A DNA stretch of 5,304 bases, taken from Bacillota bacterium. GTDB taxonomy: Bacteria; Bacillota; Clostridia; Saccharofermentanales; UBA5734. The DNA is taken from NCBI GenBank assembly GCA_023438965.1, contig JAEXPB010000418.1, positions 1 to 5,304 on the forward strand, given 5' to 3'. The notes beneath the pieces are model-generated. The model ran no database searches. It worked only from the letters and a program-made list of their open reading frames with translations, and was not told the origin of the DNA. Position numbers and translations under genes: made by a program. Positions 1 to 5,077 of this stretch are shown piece after piece (positions within the stretch are counted from its first letter, which is position 1; each line of letters opens with the position of its first letter).

Positions 1-1
1 G

Positions 2-2227
2 GATAAGACTGTTCAGCATCTGCATTATTTGCCGAAGCCGAGCGGTCGGCCAGTCCGGCTGATCCGCAAGGACCTGCATGCCCGGCTGCACGGCAAGCCC
101 ACTTACAGCAGCCCGCTGTTGTCGATACCCCGCGGCCTGGGCGTGCTCCTGCGTCGGCTCCTCGTCCTGGCAGTCATTTCATTTATTTTGTCTGCGGTGC
201 TGCTCTTCAATGCCGGTATCGGCATGCTGGTCGGATATGTAAACACCGCATCACCGATCGTGATCGAGCAAATCAAGAATAAAAACGAGACGACGCGTAT
301 CACCGATGCCGACGGTAATGACATCGCCATCCTGACCGACAGCCAGAACATCAACCGCGAATATGTTCCGCTGGCCAGCATCAAGGCTACCTGGATCGAC
401 GAGGCTTTCAAGGCCATCGAGGATGAACGGTTCGACCAGCATATCGGCATCGATCCCCGGCGCATCGCCAGTGCAGTCCTGAGCGCCCTGACGAACGGCG
501 GTTCGGCGACTCATGGCGGCTCGACGATCACCCAGCAGACGGTGCGCCTGGTTTCCGGCGAGAGTCAGCGTTCGGCCCAGCGCAAAGTCCAGGAATGGTA
601 CAAGGCCATTTTGCTGGAACAACAAAAATCCAAAGACGAAATCATGGAGCTCTATATCAATCTCGTGCCGATGGGCAACAGCTATATCGGTGTCCAGTCC
701 GCCGCCAAGGCCTATTTCGACAAGGACGCCGCCAGCCTCAGTCTGGTGGAATGCGCCTTCCTGGCCGGCATCCCCAACCGCCCGTCCACCTATAACCCGC
801 TGACCGAGACCGGGCGACGCAATGCCTTGCGCCGGATGCGCATCGTCCTCGGCAAGATGAACCAGCTGGGCATGATCACCGCGGCCGAATACCGCGCCGC
901 TCTGGACACCGAACTGGTTTTCCGCAAAAGGCCGGCGGCGGTGACGGCGACCCAGGTCAATTCCTATTTCGCCGATTATGTCATCGAGAAAGTCATCGGC
1001 GACCTGATCACCCGCCGCGGCTACAACTCAACCATGGCGGCGGTCGCCGTTTACAATTATGGCTTGCGGATCGAGACCACTCTGGATTCGGCGGTCCAGG
1101 CGAAAATCGAGCAGACCTTCAATGAACAGTCGCTCTTTCTGAGCGATCCCGCCATCCTGGTCGATTTGCCGGAAAAACCGGAAGGCAGCATCGTCGTCAT
1201 CGGCAACGGCCCGTCGATTGGTCAAATCAAAGGCATGGTCGGCGGCTTTGGCCGCAAGACCGGCAATTTCGTCCTGAACCGGGCGATCAGCGCTTATCGG
1301 CAACCCGGATCGAGCATCAAGCCGCTCGATGTCTACGGCCCCGGCTTGGAAACCGGCAAGATCACGGCAGCATCGATCTTTACCGACCGCGAGCTTTTCC
1401 TCAATCCGGATGAGCCGGCCAAGGCTTATCCGGTCAACAGCTATACCGGATACCGCGGCAACATGAGCGTGCGCCAGGCGATCACGATTTCTTGCAATAC
1501 GATTGCCGCCCAGGCCTGGCTTTATGTCCTGGGGGCCGACACATCCTTGCTTTACCTGTATCGGGTCGGCATCGACCGGCGCAGCGAGCAATATGTATCG
1601 GTCGCCCTGGGTGGATTCAACAAGGGTATGTCGACGCTCGAGATGGCCGGCGCATATGCGACCTTCGCCAATGACGGCGTCTATACGGTACCCTATGCCT
1701 ACAGCCGTGTTCTGGATGCCGACGGCAACGTCCTGCTGGAAAACCAGCCGCATTCAACCCAAGTGTATAAACCGGAGACCGCCTATGTGCTGACCAGCAT
1801 GCTGCAGGATGTGCGGACCCGGGGAACGGCCGCCGGCCATGGCATCAGCGGGCAGGTCGCCGCCGGTAAAACCGGCACGACCGACGATAATCGCGACAAA
1901 TGGTTCTGCGGCTATACGGCCTACTATACGGCCGCGGTTTGGTATGGTTATGACAACCGCCTGGGGCAAACGACGATCCCCAAGGGCGACCGCTCCAATG
2001 CCATCCTGATCTGGCAGGACGCCATGACCAGGATCCATGAAGGCTTGGCGAAAACGGAATTCGCCATGCCCGAAGGAATTCTGCAGATCAAAATTTGTAA
2101 AGATTCTGGCATGCTCGCCACTCCCCTCTGCAAATCACCCGCGACAGAATATTTCATCCCTGGCGCTTTCATGAATCCGACGGCCAATTGCTCCCTGCAT
2201 GCGACGGCTGTCACGCCGGCGCCTTAG
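2..2227 (+). CDS. Class A penicillin-binding protein (bifunctional transglycosylase/transpeptidase), 5' end probably outside window
   Basis: It polymerises lipid II into glycan strands (GT51 domain) and cross-links the stem peptides (transpeptidase domain) outside the membrane. Residues are numbered from a TTG codon at 29 that gives 732 residues. A basic tail is followed by one membrane anchor at about 44-60. The GT51 motifs are EDERF..H at 131-138 (E131 the likely catalytic acid), GGSTITQQ at 163-170 and KDEIMELYIN at 202-211. The transpeptidase motifs are complete: SSIK at 428-431 (S428 nucleophile, after RQPG), SCN at 488-490 and KTG at 614-616. The C-terminal tail (about 685-724) has Cys690, Cys701 and Cys721 and a SGMLATPLC stretch, as in PBP1A-type proteins of Gram-positive bacteria. 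The frame is open to base 2, TTG 29 has no Shine-Dalgarno sequence, and no in-frame ATG precedes the membrane segment, so the true start is probably upstream. The gene is intact and GC-rich. Family assignment is very secure; the exact paralogue is not, so no symbol is given. Confidence 0.95.
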   Translation, partial: DKTVQHLHYLPKPSGRPVRLIRKDLHARLHGKPTYSSPLLSIPRGLGVLLRRLLVLAVISFILSAVLLFNAGIGMLVGYVNTASPIVIEQIKNKNETTRITDADGNDIAILTDSQNINREYVPLASIKATWIDEAFKAIEDERFDQHIGIDPRRIASAVLSALTNGGSATHGGSTITQQTVRLVSGESQRSAQRKVQEWYKAILLEQQKSKDEIMELYINLVPMGNSYIGVQSAAKAYFDKDAASLSLVECAFLAGIPNRPSTYNPLTETGRRNALRRMRIVLGKMNQLGMITAAEYRAALDTELVFRKRPAAVTATQVNSYFADYVIEKVIGDLITRRGYNSTMAAVAVYNYGLRIETTLDSAVQAKIEQTFNEQSLFLSDPAILVDLPEKPEGSIVVIGNGPSIGQIKGMVGGFGRKTGNFVLNRAISAYRQPGSSIKPLDVYGPGLETGKITAASIFTDRELFLNPDEPAKAYPVNSYTGYRGNMSVRQAITISCNTIAAQAWLYVLGADTSLLYLYRVGIDRRSEQYVSVALGGFNKGMSTLEMAGAYATFANDGVYTVPYAYSRVLDADGNVLLENQPHSTQVYKPETAYVLTSMLQDVRTRGTAAGHGISGQVAAGKTGTTDDNRDKWFCGYTAYYTAAVWYGYDNRLGQTTIPKGDRSNAILIWQDAMTRIHEGLAKTEFAMPEGILQIKICKDSGMLATPLCKSPATEYFIPGAFMNPTANCSLHATAVTPAP

Positions 2228-2274
2228 AACGAATGGAATTAATAAATCTAAATAATACTTAATATTTTGGTTAT

Positions 2275-2305
2275 GATTTAATGTAGCAAATAGCTACATT
2301 AAATC
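2275..2305. repeat. Perfect 13-bp inverted repeat (stem-loop)
   Basis: GATTTAATGTAGC (2275-2287) and its exact reverse complement GCTACATTAAATC (2293-2305) flank a 5-base AAATA loop. It begins 47 bases after the penicillin-binding protein stop codon. Neither strand shows a T-run after the stem, so it is not a standard intrinsic terminator, although it may still help end that transcript. It could instead be an operator or a mobile-element end. The inner part of the right arm, ACATTAAAT (2296-2304), recurs at 2380-2388 across the -35 box of the downstream promoter, which favours a protein-binding role. The structure is certain; the function is inferred. Confidence 0.8.
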
Positions 2306-2348
2306 GCATTGAATGATCAAACATACTTAGAAATGGTATTATTTATGC

Positions 2349-2411
2349 ATTTTATTAATTATTTTTTTATATAATATTGACATTAAATAATTCTGTGCTA
2401 CGATGAATATG
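2349..2411 (+). promoter_or_regulatory. Sigma-70-type promoter with UP-like A/T tract, driving the protease operon
   Basis: A consensus -35 box TTGACA (2377-2382) is separated by 16 bases from TACGAT (2399-2404), which matches the -10 consensus at four of six positions. TGC (2396-2398) directly precedes it as an extended -10 element. The 30 bases 2349-2378, running up to and just into the -35 box, are entirely A/T and resemble an UP element. Transcription would start near 2411, leaving a leader of about 50 bases. The 8-bp palindrome GGTGCACC (2411-2418) lies at the predicted start. The assignment rests on sequence match only. Confidence 0.6.
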
Positions 2412-2448
2412 GTGCACCGATGCTATCCGCAATGATTCACACATTTAC

Positions 2449-2454
2449 GGAGGG
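2449..2454 (+). promoter_or_regulatory. Ribosome binding site of the cysteine peptidase gene
   Basis: GGAGGG lies 6 bases before ATG 2461 and fixes that start over the in-frame ATG at 2479, which has only an A-rich stretch in front of it. Confidence 0.8.
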
Positions 2455-2460
2455 TTTCGA

Positions 2461-3057
2461 ATGCTTGAAAGCAAAAAAATGAAAACGCGTGTATTTTTTA
2501 TTCAAACAATTATTCTGGTTATATCTGTGGTTCTTATTTGGTCTGGTACAGTTTTTGCCTATCCAAGCGAATATTTTCTTGATGTTGAAAGAATTTCACA
2601 GAAACAAGATACGCATTATGGATGGATTCAGTGTGGCAATTGTCCTGCTGGCATGATCGGCTGCAATTGGTGTTGGGCAGCGGTATACGCCAGCGCTATT
2701 AGATACCAAACAACATATGATAATATTCTAGCAAGTGGTGTTTGCCATGTCGATAAACTTCAATACATCTGTGAAGGAGAATATGCATACGTTTTAGATG
2801 ACAATATGGATAATTTCTTTGGCACAAATTCCACTTACTATTCCGGTGATCCATCCTCAAGCACAATTATGAGCAGCATTTATAATGGAAATGATCCTAT
2901 ATTTTTGGGCGGATATGGGCATGCCACACTGATTTATGGCTACATTAATTACGGAAGCGATTTTTATGTTTGTATAATGGATCCGTGGTATCCTTCCTGG
3001 GCAGAATTTGAAATCGATACTTACGACGGCAGCTGCTATGTGAAAATAGCAGAATAA
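2461..3057 (+). CDS. Secreted papain-fold cysteine peptidase (C39/C70-like, clan CA)
   Basis: Probable extracellular cysteine endopeptidase of 198 residues; the substrate is unknown. A basic N-terminus and hydrophobic core (about 11-30) end in TVFA-Y, giving a Sec signal peptide cut near residue 33. The NWCWAA motif at 69-74 supplies the nucleophile C71. GYGHATLIYGY at 151-161 supplies H154, and MDPW at 173-176 supplies D174. This Cys, GHA, DPW order is typical of C39-like and AvrRpt2-like papain folds. C68 and C71 have the spacing of papain Cys22 and Cys25. The usual oxyanion Gln six residues before the nucleophile is Met65 here; Q57 is the only nearby Gln. Only about 37 residues separate the signal peptide from C71, too few for a typical pro-domain. 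It is the first gene of a two-gene unit and strongly AT-rich (about 27% GC over the first 60 bases), unlike its flanks, which suggests acquisition by transfer. The fold call is fairly secure; activity is unproven. Confidence 0.8.
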   Translation: MLESKKMKTRVFFIQTIILVISVVLIWSGTVFAYPSEYFLDVERISQKQDTHYGWIQCGNCPAGMIGCNWCWAAVYASAIRYQTTYDNILASGVCHVDKLQYICEGEYAYVLDDNMDNFFGTNSTYYSGDPSSSTIMSSIYNGNDPIFLGGYGHATLIYGYINYGSDFYVCIMDPWYPSWAEFEIDTYDGSCYVKIAE

Positions 3058-3066
3058 TTTAAATAA

Positions 3067-3073
3067 GAGGAGG
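3067..3073 (+). promoter_or_regulatory. Ribosome binding site of the second secreted gene
   Basis: GAGGAGG lies 7 bases before ATG 3081 and only 9 bases after the peptidase stop codon. This supports independent, strong initiation on a shared transcript and fixes the start. Confidence 0.8.
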
Positions 3074-3080
3074 CTTCGAT

Positions 3081-3824
3081 ATGCATAAAGTACTGCCAAT
3101 AGCTCTTGCGGTAATTTGTGTTCTGGGCATTATCACCGGACTCGTGTCGGCATCCAATATCAACAACCCAATTACGATTCAAACCAATGTAAATAGCGAT
3201 ATTCCTGCAGCTAGTGAAGCGATTGAGATAATCAGCACCAATCTGACGCGAAAAATCAGTTCCGGTCAAATCCAAAAATATCTACCTTCATTCGGATATG
3301 ACAGTGCAGCAACACAATTATCAATCGGAACACTCATGCCGCTCTACACGCTTTATAATACCGCCCGAGATCCCGCCTATTGCGATGCATTAACTCGCGA
3401 AGACTTTGCTTTCCAGTCAGATGTTTCTGAATATGGCGTGTTTGTCTATCCGTCGGGAAAGCAAGATCCAATCCTGTTTTTCACGTTTATCGAAAAGGAC
3501 AACGACTGGCATCAAAGTTCCATGAGTACGACAGCGGCTGGCAATGGATTTGGCCAGAACATGAACCAATACGAAAAGCTTGCTGTGACCAATCAATGTG
3601 GTGCTCCTGTGGTGCTCTGGTTATTCAATGATTTTGCTCTGTCCTTTAGCCTGGATGGCAAGCAAGTGGTCATGCCCTCAACCAAAATGCAGCACTTGCT
3701 GGGCTTGCCGGCGGCCGATGGCCAACCGCAAGTCTGCGCGGTCGACGATTTTATCGAGCGAGCGAACGAAGCCATTAGTCGTTTTCAGAATGAAAAGAAA
3801 ACAGGCCAGTTCAGCCTCGGCTAA
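3081..3824 (+). CDS. Secreted protein of unknown function, operon partner of the cysteine peptidase
   Basis: No family is recognised for this 247-residue protein. It has a Sec signal peptide (Lys3, hydrophobic 5-22, likely cut around VSAS at 22-25) and no further membrane span or lipobox. Residues 45-70 look helical. Residues 78-150 look strand-rich, with a SIGTLMPLYTLY stretch (81-92), VFVYPSGK (120-127) and an acidic, aromatic EKDNDWH segment (138-144). A second strand-rich part (176-198) carries LDGK. The tail (222-240) is charged and probably helical. Cysteines are at 13, 101, 173 and 219; the last three would be exported and could form a disulfide. The gene starts 23 bases after the peptidase stop and has its own strong ribosome binding site, so the two are very probably co-transcribed. 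The setting suggests an inhibitor, folding helper or substrate of the peptidase, but no staphostatin- or chagasin-type motif was found. GC rises from about 40-47% early in the gene to nearly 60% at its end. Confidence 0.75.
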   Translation: MHKVLPIALAVICVLGIITGLVSASNINNPITIQTNVNSDIPAASEAIEIISTNLTRKISSGQIQKYLPSFGYDSAATQLSIGTLMPLYTLYNTARDPAYCDALTREDFAFQSDVSEYGVFVYPSGKQDPILFFTFIEKDNDWHQSSMSTTAAGNGFGQNMNQYEKLAVTNQCGAPVVLWLFNDFALSFSLDGKQVVMPSTKMQHLLGLPAADGQPQVCAVDDFIERANEAISRFQNEKKTGQFSLG

Positions 3825-3845
3825 ATCAACTGGCTGCCAGCCGGT
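3805..3845 (+). other. Overlapping, mutually exclusive stem-loops at the end of the second secreted gene
   Basis: GCCAGTT (3805-3811) is the exact reverse complement of AACTGGC (3828-3834). The stem encloses the stop codon and a small AGC/GCT inner stem with a CTCG loop. The same right arm can instead pair downstream: ACTGGCT (3829-3835) with AGCCGGT (3839-3845) across a 3-base loop, with one G-T pair. No T-run follows, so it is not a clear intrinsic terminator, though it may stabilise the 3' end of the operon transcript. The complementarity is visible; any function is inferred. Confidence 0.3.
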
Positions 3846-3910
3846 GCTGCTGGTCCGGCCCAGATACAGCAATTTTCACCAACGTAGAACTAAAATATAA
3901 ATTAAATAAT

Positions 3911-4045
3911 ATGATAAACATAAGACATCGCCAGTTTGAACAAACAAATCGCCTTATTTTGTCTATTATATTAGCTTTATGGGGATTGACGCTCGCGGGA
4001 AAATGTGGTTTTGTTAAGAAGGAGGGTAAAGCCCGGCCAAATTGA
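3911..4045 (+). CDS. Doubtful 44-codon open frame, possible small single-span membrane peptide
   Basis: The frame opens at ATG 3911 and ends at TGA 4043-4045. The N-terminus is basic (Arg5, His6, Arg7), residues 15-30 form a hydrophobic stretch with a single Trp24, and the tail is rich in Lys/Arg with one Cys32. This is the layout of a small membrane peptide or of a signal sequence cut short. LAGKC resembles a lipobox but has one extra residue. Against it, no Shine-Dalgarno sequence precedes the ATG and the surrounding DNA is AT-rich, so a chance hydrophobic frame or a remnant of a decayed secreted gene is at least as likely. It ends 21 bases before the oxidoreductase start. Confidence 0.2.
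   Translation: MINIRHRQFEQTNRLILSIILALWGLTLAGKCGFVKKEGKARPN
4019..4026 (+). promoter_or_regulatory. Orphan Shine-Dalgarno-like sequence
   Basis: AAGGAGGG is a perfect complement of the 16S rRNA tail but has no ATG or GTG start within the usual 5-10 bases. The nearest candidate, TTG 4042, lies about 15 bases away and opens only 10 codons. The real oxidoreductase start is 40 bases away with its own ribosome binding site. It could be a ribosome standby site, a relic, or chance. Confidence 0.3.
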
Positions 4046-4051
4046 TTCTGC

Positions 4052-4057
4052 GAGGAG
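4052..4057 (+). promoter_or_regulatory. Ribosome binding site of the oxidoreductase gene
   Basis: GAGGAG sits 9 bases before ATG 4067, normal spacing, and agrees with the start predicted from the Rossmann-fold N-terminus. Confidence 0.75.
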
Positions 4058-4066
4058 TGTCGAAAC

Positions 4067-5050
4067 ATGGATAAAGTCAGAGTTGCCTTTGTCGGCTGCG
4101 GAGGAATCTGCAATTTTCACCTGAGCCACCTGATCCAGTTTAGTGACGTGACCTATGTCGGGTTCATGGACATCCGCCCGGAGCGGTCGGCGGAGAAAGC
4201 GAAAATCGCCGGCGGCGCGCCCGTTTACAACGATTATGTCACCATGCTGGACGAGGCGAAGCCGGATGCGCTCTACATTTGCGTACCACCGGATCAGCAT
4301 GGCCAGATCGAATTTGAAGCGATCAAGCGGGGGATACCTTTCCTCGTGGAGAAACCGATGGCGCTCAGCCTCGACCTGGCGCACCAGATCCGCGACGCGG
4401 CCGCCAAGGCCGGCATCGTCACCGCAGTCGGCTTCCAGGACCGCTACCTCGATGTCATCGCCCGGACGAAGGAATTCCTCACCGGCCGCCAGGTCGGCCT
4501 GGTCGACGGCGCCTGGCTGGGCGGCATCCCCGGCGTTTATTGGTGGCCGACTTACGCCACGAGCGGCGGCCAGATCGTCGAGCAGAACATCCACCTCTTC
4601 GACATGCTGCGCTATCTCTTCGGCGAACCAGCCAAGGTCTATTGCGCCGGCGCGCGCGGCCTGGTCCGGCGGGAAGGCTACGACCTGCACGACTATTCGT
4701 CGGCCGTCGTCACGTTCCAGAACAATGTCATTGCCACGCTTTTCACCGGTTGCTACCTGACCCGCAACGTCCCGAACAAGAACGGCCTGCATATTCATTG
4801 CGCCGACGCTGATATCCGCTACATCCTGCGCCAGTCGGTCGAACTGGACACCGGCACGATGTCATTAATGTACCGCCGCGAGGTCGACCAGGGCGTGACC
4901 GAAGACCGGACCTTCCTCGATGCCGTCAAGACCGGCAATCCGAACCTGGTCAAGTCGCCCTACGCCGACGCCTGCAAATCGCTGGCGCTGACCCTGGCCT
5001 GCAACGAATCCATGGCCACTGGCCAGGAGATCATCTTAGCAAGGTACTAG
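4067..5050 (+). CDS. Gfo/Idh/MocA-family NAD(P)-dependent oxidoreductase
   Basis: Cytoplasmic dehydrogenase of 327 residues, likely oxidising or reducing a sugar, sugar acid or inositol-type polyol. The N-terminal Rossmann fold opens with VRVAFVGCGGIC (4-15), holding the dinucleotide-binding glycine turn, and D35 ends the second strand, which favours NAD(H). CVPPDQH (72-78) and the hallmark EKP (95-97, K96 the catalytic-type lysine) follow. The C-terminal alpha/beta substrate domain carries GGQIVEQNIHLFDMLRYLFG (167-186). E172 and H176 occupy the places of the Asp and His of inositol dehydrogenase IolG, and D179 is the following conserved acid. Length and both ends are normal for the family. 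It is followed after 27 bases by a TIM-barrel isomerase, a common pairing in carbohydrate catabolic operons. No convincing promoter was seen in the spacer before it. Substrate cannot be read from sequence, so no symbol is given. Confidence 0.93.
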   Translation: MDKVRVAFVGCGGICNFHLSHLIQFSDVTYVGFMDIRPERSAEKAKIAGGAPVYNDYVTMLDEAKPDALYICVPPDQHGQIEFEAIKRGIPFLVEKPMALSLDLAHQIRDAAAKAGIVTAVGFQDRYLDVIARTKEFLTGRQVGLVDGAWLGGIPGVYWWPTYATSGGQIVEQNIHLFDMLRYLFGEPAKVYCAGARGLVRREGYDLHDYSSAVVTFQNNVIATLFTGCYLTRNVPNKNGLHIHCADADIRYILRQSVELDTGTMSLMYRREVDQGVTEDRTFLDAVKTGNPNLVKSPYADACKSLALTLACNESMATGQEIILARY

Positions 5051-5063
5051 CCTGATGCGAATA

Positions 5064-5070
5064 AAGGGGA
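5064..5070 (+). promoter_or_regulatory. Ribosome binding site of the isomerase gene
   Basis: AAGGGGA lies 7 bases before ATG 5078. It is a moderate match to the Shine-Dalgarno consensus and supports that start. Confidence 0.6.
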
Positions 5071-5077
5071 TAAGCCG

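Noticed and set aside
1028..1753. Long antisense open frame (241 codons) inside the penicillin-binding protein gene
   Set aside because: GC-rich coding DNA often leaves the opposite strand open. The translation has no recognisable domain, and the sense frame carries every expected motif.
2370..2375. Exact TATAAT as an alternative -10 box
   Set aside because: It sits in a pure A/T tract where such a match is expected by chance, and no acceptable -35 box lies 16-18 bases upstream.
2420..2482. Short frame in the leader overlapping the peptidase start, as a leader peptide
   Set aside because: No Shine-Dalgarno sequence precedes its ATG, and the product shows no regulatory codon run.
3598..3900. 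Overlapping forward frame of 100 codons at the end of the second secreted gene
   Set aside because: No ribosome binding site, no domain, and most of it lies inside the better-supported frame.
3986..4014. TTGACG followed by a possible -10 as a promoter for the oxidoreductase gene
   Set aside because: At 17-18 base spacing the -10 candidates match the consensus at only three of six positions.
2228..4066. Mobile-element ends or attachment sites flanking the AT-rich island
   Set aside because: No matching direct or inverted repeat was found at both edges. Shared AAATAAT-type strings are only low-complexity A/T similarity.
3977..4798. Antisense open frame (273 codons) across the oxidoreductase start
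   Set aside because: It mirrors the codon bias of the oxidoreductase gene, crosses into the spacer, and the sense frame is unmistakably a Gfo/Idh/MocA protein.
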